Source: Sergeia podlipaevii
Taxonomy: Eukaryota > Euglenozoa > Kinetoplastea > Trypanosomatida > Trypanosomatidae
Reading direction: 5' to 3'
DNA: 19,976 bases
Assembly: GCA_030849805.1 (NCBI GenBank)
Contig: JASANZ010001860.1
Location: 1 to 19,976, forward strand
In this document: piece after piece, positions 9,234 to 18,498 of the stretch
Numbering within the stretch: the first letter of the stretch is position 1
Layout of the letters: each line of letters begins with the position of its first letter
Notes under the pieces: generated by a model
Database searches by the model: none
What the model was told of the DNA's origin: nothing
What the model saw: the letters and a program-made list of their open reading frames with translations, nothing else
Made by a program: the position numbers and the translations under genes

Positions 9234-12092
9234 AGCTCGCGTGCTACAGAAGGTTGTATTGACCTAAATGCAGAAATACTGGATTGCAACTTATATAGCA
9301 AAGAAAGAAAAAAAAGCTTCAGCAGTGCGAACCAACTATGATCCTCACCCCTCTTTCTTTCTCTCTCTCTCCTTCTATATGTATCCCCAGACCAGCAGCT
9401 GTCTAGGCAAAATTAAAATTTTTCCTTCAATGAGAAGAGCTGATAGGGCGATAAGTGCGACAATGTTTATATATATATATAAAGTACAACAAAAAGGAAA
9501 AAAAAAAACGAGAGGTGTGCACACAATATAAAGATGTGTCTTTATATATTGAAGAAAAAAGAATGGCTTTTTGTAACTGATCCTGCTTGCAACAATGAAA
9601 ACAGAAAAAAAACACCACTAAAGCTAAAAGCCTACCTGTGTGGTTACTGAACTAAGATAACAATGAAAAAAAAAAAAAGATTCCTTCTCGTTCTTCTTTA
9701 GACTACACAATCAAGTAATGGAAAAAGAAGAAGAAAAAAGAAAAGAACAATGAGGAAAGGGCAAAAAAAAAGCAGTATTATACCACGCATCTATTGCTGC
9801 ATTCAATCAAAAAAAAAAATGACGATTTTCTTTTTGTGTATATGTGTCTCGTTGTGACCGTGACAACATCAAGAGCTAATAATAATAATAAAATAAGAAG
9901 GAAAGAAAAGAAAAAGCCACATTGTTGCTTAAGCTATGCTGGTCACGTACCAGTGACATACCAAATATATGTATGATAGAAAGGTAGAAGTTGATCTGTC
10001 TCTTTTTTTTTCTTTTTGCATGCTCGTTTCATATAAATGATAATACTCAATCATACTAAAACATAAGCAACTTTTAAAAAAAAGTAATAGAAGCTGATCA
10101 TTACCAAATTTTCTTTTTTTCGTATATATACAAAAATAGAAAAGAAAAAAAAATTGGAGCATCCTATACACTGAGAGACATAAGGATGCACACACGAGCA
10201 CACCCATATTGACAATGAATTGAAAGCTTGCTTGCTCAAGATACAAAGACCCTCTCCCTGCCGCAACGCCATGCAGTCTTCAGTGGAGATATCAAGCCGC
10301 TTTCTTGTTGTTGTTTTCCTTTGTTGTTGTTCCTCCCCCCCCCCTCCTTCTATTTATGATGATCTTCTAAACGTATCTGTTGTGAAGATTCATCCTATTT
10401 GGCACACTCCACCCCCTTCTCTCGCTCTTTGCCCCTCCTTATTTGTTTCTCTTCCGGGATACTTTCAAGCGATGAATGTGCATCAGCAATATATTTCACA
10501 ACCATTTTATACATACGGGAAAGGTTTCGCCCACCCTTTTCTTGATTTTCTTTTTCCCTTCTCACCGTTCACGTTTCTATGTGCTTTTCCATTGCCTCAG
10601 GCATAACGAGAGCAAAGCAAAAATTTAAGCTCTTGAATGAAGCTACTGGCACTTGGTAGAGAACCGACTAAAGCAAAAAAAAGAGAAAATTATGACATCG
10701 CAGTCGCATTGTATTATTGAAAAGTAACGTGAAGTGCGAAAAAAAGGGGGAAAAAAAAAGAAGAGAGTGTGTGCGTGTGCACTAAGCTTATATTTTAAAA
10801 AAAAACGTGGAGAAATAGTCACAATAAGGTAAAATGATAACAAAAACAACAACAACAATGAAGGTAACGATTGGTTCACAAAAAAGGAAAAGGAACATGA
10901 GAATAGGAAAAAAAAAGAAGGAAAAAGAAATAAAAAGGCACAAAAAAGAAATGTACGAAATATTTTTGGAAAAAAAAAAGTTGTTACTGTTTGAGAAAAA
11001 TAATATATGCACATACTTGAGAACAAAAAAAGGGTGCATTTTCCATCCTCTTCAGTGATTCGCTACAAATAAAAAAAAAAATAATAATAATAATAAAGTT
11101 GATCGCGTTTACATCAACAAAAAAAGTTTATATTGAAAATGAGAAACGGACAACGTTGACAATCGCATGTACATTGATATGACAACAATTAGCTGAACAA
11201 GATGCATGTAGTTTATATATATATTTATATTCACTCAGCAAAAGAAATTAGTGTTCATATAAAATTTTAAAAAATGAGGCTGTTGTAAAAGAGAGAGGAG
11301 AACGCCTATAGCACACATTTTTTTTCATTTTTTCATAAGCGCGGCAATACCCTCTCATATTCCTCCCTCGAAGAAGAAAAAAAAATGCAGTAAGCAAATT
11401 GTAACTTTCTTCGTTTCAGAAAAACAAATTGAAACACACCGTGCTTCGCTCAATCTGTAAGCACACAACAACAACGAAAGAGAACGGGGAAGGGAGGAGT
11501 AAACACAAAACTGTTACATATGTAAATCATAAGACATAGATAGAAGTCCGCTATATTTTTTAAAAAAATGGCACATAACGTCAAGTCTCTATTATTTTTA
11601 TGTATATTCCCCAAAATATACATATATTGATGAGTGGGAGAAACCAAGTTTTAAAGGAAAAAAAAGGAAAAGAATGCTAAAAAAAAAAAAAAAATAGAGA
11701 AGCCACAACACTTCTATATTTGTCTTCTTTTTTTTTTTTTACAGTCGCTCCTTCCTTCTCTTTCTCTCTCACTCTTTTCTGAAACACCCCAAAAACAATA
11801 TTACCTTTTTAAAAGAAAAAAAAAACAATGTTGCTTAGTAATAAATAATGAAAGAAGCAAAAGAACGACAACTGAAACACAAAATCCGGGGAGAAAGAAA
11901 ACACAATTATTCAACAGTTCTTTTTCTTAGATTACTGCCTTTTTTTTATTTTATTTTTTTTCTCATGTCGCTGTTGTTGCTTTATTTGTTGATACATTTT
12001 TCTTTCTATCTTGAGTGTGTGCGTGTATGTGTACAGAGAATGGGTGTTGAGTTTATTTTCTAAAACATATATGCGCTCTAAGACGTAGTTGA

Positions 12093-12110
12093 GGGGGGGG
12101 AGGGGGGGGG
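12093..12110. repeat. G8-A-G9 run
   Basis: Two long G runs separated by one A on the plus strand, hence C-rich in the presumed transcript. The plus strand could fold as a G-quadruplex. Confidence 0.9.
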
Positions 12111-12150
12111 AAGCGAGAATGAATGATACCACACACAACTGGCACGCACA

Positions 12151-12210
12151 CTGAGACAGAAAAGGAGGAAGAGTGAGGGAAAGAAAGAAAAAGAAAGAAA
12201 AAAAAAAAAA
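12151..12210 (-). promoter_or_regulatory. Strong pyrimidine tract and AG directly after the 1725-aa gene
   Basis: Starting right after the TAG stop, the sense strand is almost pure T/C for about 40 bases and ends in CTGTCTCAG at 12151-12159. It has every feature of a spliced-leader acceptor, but no credible coding region begins for 3.1 kb downstream. It may define the 3' end of the upstream mRNA or a non-coding transcript. Its use is unproven. Confidence 0.4.
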
Positions 12211-15200
12211 CTACGATTCTGCCGCATTGGCATGGGCAGCTTCAAAACTGAAAATCGGCGGCGCCCCTGCTGGGAGGCTAAGAATTCGCTCCAGAGCATC
12301 AATGACGCCCGATATCTTGGCCTCGTACTTCTCCGCCCCTTCCTCCGCGGATCCACTGCCTGCCTTGGAACGGAGTTGCTCCAGAGCACCCTTGCTATGC
12401 GTGATGAGCCGCTTCACGCTGCCAATGTGACAGCGGCGGTTTTTGCACGCACGCATCGGGTGGCACGCGCGAGGGATCATGATGGACGTGTCATCGAGCG
12501 GGTGTGCAGGGAAGCCGTTAACGACAACGGTGAAGCAGGCACCACCGAGCGCGGACTGCAGAATGCCGCGCTCCTTGCGAGGCACAGACATACAGTACTG
12601 ATAAAAGGAAACATCACCGGGAATGAGGATGCAAGTCAGTGAAGAAAGAATCACATCGTTCTCGTCACCTTCCACTCGACGTGAAAGCAGCAGCTGCACA
12701 ACAGCCAGGGCACGGTCCTCACCGCAGATGCGCACGCCAGAGCCCATGTGCTGCACAAAGTCGGAGGCGCTCTTTATCTGCATATACGTAGCCGTGGCAA
12801 AGCTCGCGCCGGTAACAGGGGAGACGGTGACCACCGCAGAGTTGGTAGCGCCGGAATTGCCGATGGTGTCGCGGAATGTGTTTGCCTTTGGGTTAAAGGC
12901 GCAAAGAGACAAGAACACCTCCGTGTCGGGACCGGTCTTGCCGAGAACGCTGCGCACCACACGATCGACGACCTCGAGGCTCACTGAAGAGCCACGAGCG
13001 TCGGCGGTCAACAGGCTCACATTCTCTCCCTGCAGGAAGCGGTCCCGCACCTCGTCCAGCACAGTGGACTTCACAGGGTCGCGGCGGCCGCGACGAACGA
13101 TCACCTCATCGCACTCAAATTCATGCTGTCCATCCACGTCGGTCACCACCAGCATATTCGGGTTGTCCGCTCCACGCGCCGTGCACCAGCCCTCCTTGGG
13201 CTCTGTCTGAACACGCACCTCGGCGGTGATCACGCTGATGTAGCGTACCTCATCGCGTCCCTCGCCATCTTCTGCGGCTTCGTTCTTAGCCGCCGCCACG
13301 TGCGCAGTCGCAGCCGCAAGAGCACCGGCACCTGCTTCAGCCTTCACCGATGAAGGGCTCACATGTCTTTGGACCTCTCTAGGAGACGGGGTAACCTTTT
13401 TGGCTCCGCCTTCCTGTTTTTCCCCTCCGCCCGACGCCTCCGTCTTCTTCGGCACAGACTGTGGGGTCTCCTTCGCCCGCGCGTTCAGACGGCGTGCTTG
13501 GGGCTGCGCTTCCGTCGCATCCTGTTGAATGGTCGATGTCACCGGCATCTCCGCCGCGGCCCCTCTTGGCGTGACCGCACGAGTATGCAGAGGGGCGGCA
13601 GCAGCCTCCTCCTTGACATCCTCGGGAGGATAGGCCATAGGATCGTGGTCCTCGGGATGCTTCAGCAGTTCGCTGTAGTCGGCATAACTCTTTTCCAGGC
13701 GCACAACAGCGGCCTTGACACGGGCGTGTGCCGCAGGCTCAGTGGTCTCCTCAAGCTTACGTGCCATGCGCTCTCGGTTCTCGGCCACGTAGTTAACGAA
13801 CTGCTCGACGCTACCGTTGCGGATCGATGCGCTCTTCACCTGTGCAAGCGTGCGCTGGGTGGAAAGAGCGTTGGCCACCTTCTCGGCGTCTTCTCCGGTT
13901 GCGTCGGCGCGGAAGCTGACGAGCATCGCGCTGCAGGAGGGACCCCCAAAGGCGTACCCAAAGAGGCTGCGCGGGTACTTTACATCGCGACTGACGATGC
14001 TGAGGAACGGGGTAACGCTTGTCGTAGTCGTGATGAAGAAGCAAGCCACCTTCACGTCATTGCTGCCAGCCACACGCTGCTTGAGGACCGCAGTGGCGAC
14101 AATCATCGAGTCGAGTGGGGCTGGAGCAACAGGGTTGGCCAGCATAGACTGCGCCTTGGCGAGACCCTCGTCAAACGCCGTGCTGACGTCCTCGGCGGTG
14201 GTGAGCTTGCGAGTCTTGCAGCCGTCGATGATGGGGCCAAACACGGGCGAGGAACCAACCACAATGGGACGTTTCTGAATAGGCTCGTCGCTGAAGAGAT
14301 CAGCCAGCTGGTCACGCTCTTGGCAGATGGACATGCTGAGCGCAAACTCGTTTTTGACCGTGTCACTGTTCTGCTTCAGAACATCGCAGAGAACGGTCTT
14401 GGCGTACGTCCAGGTGCTCTGTGCAGGGGCCTCCACGCCGGGTACACACTCCACGCCGAGAACAGCACAGTTGCGTCCGCTACCAAGGACGCTCTTCATA
14501 CGGTTCAGATCCTTCGCCTGCTCTGGGTCAATTGACTTCAGATCGTTCCCTTTCAAGTTGATGCACTCGTCCACGTCATACGTCCTACTCTGGCCATTGG
14601 TAATAATGTCCACTGACTTGGTCACACCGGCCTCCTTGGCGTCGTGCAGCATCACCCAGCGGTGCACCGAGGAGAACGCGGCCACCTCGGCACTGCCACC
14701 TATCACCACGTTAGCAGGGGCCGCGTCTGCCTCACCCTCACCCTTCGCCGCTGCCGCCACATTCGCTGTGGATGCGTCTGGCACTGCTGCTGCTGCTGCT
14801 GCTGTGGCGCCGGCTGAGGAGCTTTGCTGCGAGACAAGTGGGAGGCCACGGGTGCGGCTCTTGACCGGCTGAGGGGACTCCCTGTCGGCCGCTGTAAGCT
14901 GTTGAGGTGCGGGTGGCGCTGGAGCAACCGCAGTCGTGCTTGGCGTGACTCCCCTATTAGAGCCAGCGATCTCGTAAGAGGCAGCAATGGCGTTCATGGG
15001 GTCCTTCTTGACGTTCTGAATGTCGGTGATCATGTCCTGGAGGCGCTTGCTCAGAGCAGCCAGCTTGCTCTTCGTGGCCTCGCCCTGGTCTGGCATGGCA
15101 GCAGTCTTCGCGTTCTTCTCGACCTGAACCGCAGTGAAATCAATGAAGCGGTCCGCGTTGCCGCTACGTGGGGCGGTGTTGGTCACTGCGCTGAGAGCCA

Positions 15201-17388
15201 TGGTCGCGCGCACCGCTTCCACGTCCAACGCAGCGTCTCCCTCCTCGCCGGAGACACGCACGGCCACGCCAGTGCGGCATGGACCAGAAATGAGCGTCTT
15301 GAAGAGCAACGCCGCAACGCGACGGTCGTCGGAGATGGCCATGCCCTCCACCACATCCGCGCTGCGCACTACAACGACCGTCACGCTCGTGATGAAGAGC
15401 ACCGAGTCGCGCACCTGCTGCACGATGGTGTGGAGGAAGGTCACGTTCTCAGCCGCGGTGGGGATCTTGGTCGCGAGTGTCTTAAAGTGTGCATGCGCCT
15501 TGTCAGCGGCGGTGAGCGAGACCTGCGTGACGTTGCGAAAACACATACCAAAGAGTGGGTTAGAGCCCAGCGCGAGATCCTTCTCTTCCTTCGCGTCTTC
15601 CTTGAGCAGATCCACGCGCGTCTTCGATGTTGGCATCGTGACGGCGCTAGAAATGAGATGGAACTTGGAGACACCCTTGTCAGACGCAAGTTGATCCACG
15701 AGAGCCTTGAAGAAGGCCTCCACAGTGTTGGTGACCTCCTCGTCGCTCGCATCCTTCTTCTCTTCCTTCCTCTTCTTGTCATCGGCAGCGGCAGCAGTCT
15801 CAGGCGTTGTGGAGGAAGTGTTCTTCGGATAGAAGAGAATGAGGCCGCTGTTGTGTCCCTTGCTGAGGTGCTCAAACATGTCCCCGACGATGCCTGTCTT
15901 TGCAATCTCCGTAGCGCCATCGTGAATGGTTTCCACTGGGGTGAAACTCACTTCCTCAGCCTTTGGCTTCGTCGCGCGGATGATGATGGTCTTGTCCTCC
16001 ATCTTTACACAGTCACTCTTGGGCTTCTTGTCCACCACCACCATCGCGTGAATTTGACTGTCTGCCAAGGCGGGATTCGCAGCAGCAGCAGCAGGAGTAG
16101 CAAGAGCGTCCTTCATAGGGAGACTGCGAGAGCGCGATAGCAAAGAAGCATCCTCCTCGCTCTTCTTTACTGGGTTCGTTTCTTTTCCTGTCTTTTCTTC
16201 CTCAGGCTTTGCAGCGGGTACCTTGTTGAGGTCGGCAGTGCGCGTCTTGCCAGCGTCATCGACGGAGCTACGACTCGGCTCCGTCAGTTTCTTGGCGTTT
16301 GAAGGAAGGGGTTCCATGCGATTCCGCACGTGGTACGACGAAGGGGGGGCCCAGATGCCCCCCACGCTGCGGAAGCTGGCAATTCCAATGTCAAACAGCG
16401 AACCAGAGGATGGGCCCCCCATGCTGCCGTAGAGACTGCCACCGCCAAAAGAAGAGAAGCTGCCGCCGCGGCCGTACATGCTGCCCATGCCGTACATAGA
16501 ACCCATGGGACCTCCCATGCCATACATCGGGCCTCCCATGCCATACATCGAGCCCATCGGACCACCCATACCATACATGGAGCCGTAGCCGCCCATGCCA
16601 TACATGGACCCCATGGGACCTCCCATACCGTACATCGAGCCCATTGGACCTCCCATGCCATACATCGGGCCGCCCATGCCATACATCGAGCCCATCGGAC
16701 CACCCATACCATACATGGAGCCGTAGCCACCCATGCCATACATGGAACCCATGGGACCTCCCATACCGTACATCGAGCCCATGCCATACATGCTTCCTCC
16801 AACGGCACTTCCCTCTCCCGCCCCCGCGCCACCAGCGCCGTTGGCACCGTCGTAGAGTGAAGTGTTCTGTCCATAGAAAGATCCCCCGACTGGTTGCATG
16901 TTGTTATAGCCACCGCCTCCGTAGGGCCCCATGGACTGCTGCATCAGAGGTGCAGCTGCGCCAGCTGGAGGAGCGGCACGAGGCTGCTGCTGCTGCTGAG
17001 GGTTTGGAGGAGGAACGCTGCCTTGAACAGGACCGTTCCTTTGTGGCCCTGGCTGCTGGGTCTGCGGAGTCTGGCGTGGAGGAAGAGCAGCGACGCTGTC
17101 TGGTTGGCGGTTGGCCCCAGCGGTCATTGGGGTAGCCGAGTTGGCGGGGAGATGAATGTGCCCAGTGCTCGCCACTCCGTTGCGATTGCTCACTGCGTCG
17201 TTGGCAGATCCTCCGTTGGAAACTGGAGGATGCGAAGGGCCCATACCGCCTGAAGCCTTGGTTGCGCCGCTAGAGTGTCTAGCACCGTTGTCGGGAAATC
17301 CGCCGTTCTGAGAAGGTGGGTAAGGCTTGCTGTTGTCCCTCGGAGCGTCGCGCATAGGGCGATCGTTGGTAACGGCAGCACGGCTCAT
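12211..17388 (-). CDS. Giant protein with GSMYGMGG repeat block and three degenerate kinesin-motor-like units
   Basis: The product is 1725 residues. The open frame begins at a TTG (17532); the first ATG is at 17388, about 20 bases after an AG that follows a long T tract, so I use that start. Residues 1-190 are Asn/Pro/Gln/Ala-rich. Residues 198-309 are a nearly perfect GSMYGMGG array with 11 SMYG and 2 PMYG units. A basic/acidic linker with RSRS at 419-422 leads to three units at about 445-806, 901-1254 and 1380-1712. They match, in order, units 1, 3 and 4 of the neighbour at 3300-9014. Unit landmarks include NPLFGM (610), SPVFGP (1047) and an intact LGG (1614). The P-loop, switch I and switch II of true kinesins are missing. 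Ala/Pro/Ser-rich linkers separate the units. It is probably a non-motor cytoskeletal scaffold; the cellular location cannot be read from the sequence. The stop is TAG, followed at once by a pyrimidine tract on the sense strand. Confidence 0.92.
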   Translation of the reverse strand: MSRAAVTNDRPMRDAPRDNSKPYPPSQNGGFPDNGARHSSGATKASGGMGPSHPPVSNGGSANDAVSNRNGVASTGHIHLPANSATPMTAGANRQPDSVAALPPRQTPQTQQPGPQRNGPVQGSVPPPNPQQQQQPRAAPPAGAAAPLMQQSMGPYGGGGYNNMQPVGGSFYGQNTSLYDGANGAGGAGAGEGSAVGGSMYGMGSMYGMGGPMGSMYGMGGYGSMYGMGGPMGSMYGMGGPMYGMGGPMGSMYGMGGPMGSMYGMGGYGSMYGMGGPMGSMYGMGGPMYGMGGPMGSMYGMGSMYGRGGSFSSFGGGSLYGSMGGPSSGSLFDIGIASFRSVGGIWAPPSSYHVRNRMEPLPSNAKKLTEPSRSSVDDAGKTRTADLNKVPAAKPEEEKTGKETNPVKKSEEDASLLSRSRSLPMKDALATPAAAAANPALADSQIHAMVVVDKKPKSDCVKMEDKTIIIRATKPKAEEVSFTPVETIHDGATEIAKTGIVGDMFEHLSKGHNSGLILFYPKNTSSTTPETAAAADDKKRKEEKKDASDEEVTNTVEAFFKALVDQLASDKGVSKFHLISSAVTMPTSKTRVDLLKEDAKEEKDLALGSNPLFGMCFRNVTQVSLTAADKAHAHFKTLATKIPTAAENVTFLHTIVQQVRDSVLFITSVTVVVVRSADVVEGMAISDDRRVAALLFKTLISGPCRTGVAVRVSGEEGDAALDVEAVRATMALSAVTNTAPRSGNADRFIDFTAVQVEKNAKTAAMPDQGEATKSKLAALSKRLQDMITDIQNVKKDPMNAIAASYEIAGSNRGVTPSTTAVAPAPPAPQQLTAADRESPQPVKSRTRGLPLVSQQSSSAGATAAAAAAVPDASTANVAAAAKGEGEADAAPANVVIGGSAEVAAFSSVHRWVMLHDAKEAGVTKSVDIITNGQSRTYDVDECINLKGNDLKSIDPEQAKDLNRMKSVLGSGRNCAVLGVECVPGVEAPAQSTWTYAKTVLCDVLKQNSDTVKNEFALSMSICQERDQLADLFSDEPIQKRPIVVGSSPVFGPIIDGCKTRKLTTAEDVSTAFDEGLAKAQSMLANPVAPAPLDSMIVATAVLKQRVAGSNDVKVACFFITTTTSVTPFLSIVSRDVKYPRSLFGYAFGGPSCSAMLVSFRADATGEDAEKVANALSTQRTLAQVKSASIRNGSVEQFVNYVAENRERMARKLEETTEPAAHARVKAAVVRLEKSYADYSELLKHPEDHDPMAYPPEDVKEEAAAAPLHTRAVTPRGAAAEMPVTSTIQQDATEAQPQARRLNARAKETPQSVPKKTEASGGGEKQEGGAKKVTPSPREVQRHVSPSSVKAEAGAGALAAATAHVAAAKNEAAEDGEGRDEVRYISVITAEVRVQTEPKEGWCTARGADNPNMLVVTDVDGQHEFECDEVIVRRGRRDPVKSTVLDEVRDRFLQGENVSLLTADARGSSVSLEVVDRVVRSVLGKTGPDTEVFLSLCAFNPKANTFRDTIGNSGATNSAVVTVSPVTGASFATATYMQIKSASDFVQHMGSGVRICGEDRALAVVQLLLSRRVEGDENDVILSSLTCILIPGDVSFYQYCMSVPRKERGILQSALGGACFTVVVNGFPAHPLDDTSIMIPRACHPMRACKNRRCHIGSVKRLITHSKGALEQLRSKAGSGSAEEGAEKYEAKISGVIDALERILSLPAGAPPIFSFEAAHANAAES
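12253..13251 (-). other. Pseudokinesin unit 3 of the 1725-aa protein
   Basis: Residues about 1380-1712. Landmarks are CDEV at 1426-1429, GENVSLLTADARG at the P-loop position, and an intact LGG at 1614-1616. The SPLFGP segment has decayed to SPVTGA (1523-1528) and the RSGS box to HIGS. It corresponds to unit 4 of the neighbour. Confidence 0.65.
13627..14688 (-). other. Pseudokinesin unit 2 of the 1725-aa protein
   Basis: Residues about 901-1254. Landmarks are VDEC at 939-942, SPVFGP at 1047-1052, FGG at 1147-1149 and RNGS at 1190-1193, followed by a Glu/Arg/Ala helical stretch and PxxYPP. It corresponds to unit 3, not unit 2, of the 1904-aa neighbour. Confidence 0.65.
14971..16056 (-). other. 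Pseudokinesin unit 1 of the 1725-aa protein
   Basis: Residues about 445-806. The strand before the nucleotide site has decayed (FTPVETI at 482). GHNSGLILFYPKN at 511-523 sits at the P-loop position and is followed by a Lys/Glu/Asp-rich insert. NPLFGM is at 610-615, LGG is degraded to ISG at 700-702, and NTAPRSGN ends at 744. It corresponds to unit 1 of the neighbour. Confidence 0.65.
16471..16797 (-). repeat. GSMYGMGG-coding tandem array with a 138-bp higher-order repeat
   Basis: The array encodes residues 198-306 of the 1725-aa protein. The short unit is GSMYGMGG(P/Y)(M/G). On top of this, a 138-bp block (46 codons) starting at 16561 recurs at 16699 with very few base changes, and a partial earlier copy lies near 16501. 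The near identity at silent positions points to recent duplication. Confidence 0.9.
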
Positions 17389-17408
17389 GGTTGTAGTAGT
17401 CAATAGCA

Positions 17409-17446
17409 CTATGTATGTAAAGTCAGATTTAAAAAAAAAAAAAAAT
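17409..17446 (-). promoter_or_regulatory. Candidate trans-splice acceptor for the 1725-aa gene
   Basis: On the sense strand a T tract of about 15 bases (plus-strand A run near 17431-17445) is followed by the first AG at 17410-17409. This leaves a 20-base leader with no ATG before the start at 17388. It fits the kinetoplastid spliced-leader acceptor layout. The exact site is inferred. Confidence 0.5.
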
Positions 17447-18250
17447 GATACGTTCCTTTCCTTCAAATTAAGCAGAAAGATGTTTCTATTATTGCTTTCA
17501 AGCCTTGGTTGCGTTTCACAGTAGTAGCGCAAGGTTTAATGTCACTGTTGAAGTCACGCTGTGCACTTTTTTTTCTTTTCCTTTTACTTGAAAAGAGTTT
17601 TTTTTTTTTTCGCTGCTCGATGCAATGCGATTATATTTTTTAACTCCGTCAGCGTATTACTGAGGGGAAATCTCCTTTGATTGAGTACTAGAACAAGAAT
17701 GCAGACGCGTATTGTTTTCTTTTTGTTGTTGTTGCGCAGTGAATGTCAACAAAACGTGAATAAAGAAAAGTATATAATAAAAACAGGTAGTAGTAAAAGT
17801 ATGCACACAAACAAACAAACAAACTAAAGAGAAGTGAGAGGAGAGGGAGAAAATCCTTCTTCTCTTTACAAGAAAAAAAAAAAAAGTAATAACAATAAAG
17901 ATAGAAAAATATAATATGCGCACAACTAAAAAAAGAAAAAAAAAGAAGGATGATTTTCTCTCTTCTTTACTCCTAACAAACAACTACAACTTTAAAAAAG
18001 AAATGATAACTGTGTAACTTTGAAAGGAAAACTAAGCTGAAAGCCTTTTTTTTTTTGATGTTGTGGAAAAAAAAAAGAGCGTTGGTGCTAAGTTTTCTTC
18101 TTCTAGTAACTAGTACTGTTGTTGAACGAAAGAGCTGCTTGAAAAAGACAATGGAAGTAGCAATTTTGGTGGAATGTTGAAAATAAAATGGTGGAAAAGA
18201 ACCTAGTTAATGAATTCTAAAAGATATAAAAGCAATAAAGGAGAAGGAGA

Positions 18251-18283
<33 letters not shown>
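18251..18283. repeat. AAT microsatellite
   Basis: About eleven uninterrupted AAT units. Confidence 0.95.
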
Positions 18284-18287
<4 letters not shown>

Positions 18288-18467
18288 AATGGCGCCTCAG
18301 ATGTTACAGAACAAAAACGGTGGGAAAGGAAACGTAGTCAAGTACAGTGCACACCCTGATAGTGGCGTCGCTCTTATTCTATTTTCTGTCCAACAGAGCA
18401 AAGCAGTGTTGTTTCTTTGTTACTGTTTGTTAGGTTTGTTGTTACTATTGCCTTTGTCAACAAATCT

Positions 18468-18498
18468 CCCCCCCCCCCCAACACACACACACACACAT
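18468..18498. repeat. C homopolymer followed by CA microsatellite
   Basis: A run of about 12 C is followed by about 9 CA units on the plus strand. Confidence 0.95.

Larger units (their letters stand above)
9015..12210. other. Long intergenic region between the two large paralogues
   Basis: About 3.2 kb with no supported gene. Mostly A-rich on the plus strand. A pyrimidine-rich stretch on the plus strand lies at about 10240-10610, and a G8-A-G9 run at 12093-12110. A TA repeat is at 9468-9481 and an AAT repeat near 11081-11096. Confidence 0.7.

Noticed and set aside
10643..11026. Minus-strand frame of 127 codons rich in Phe/Ser
   Set aside because: It is produced by T/C-rich homopolymers in the intergenic region.
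13363..16140. Long plus-strand frames of 390 and 438 codons
   Set aside because: They lie antisense to the 1725-aa gene and encode His/Arg/Leu-rich sequence typical of complement shadows in GC-biased coding DNA.
17389..17532. Extending the 1725-aa protein upstream to 17532
   Set aside because: The first codon is TTG, and the stretch includes a poly-Phe run from the T tract of the likely splice acceptor.
17657..17983. Minus-strand frame of 108 codons with Phe-rich, membrane-like stretches
   Set aside because: Apparent hydrophobic segments come from poly-T tracts; there is no coding-like base pattern.
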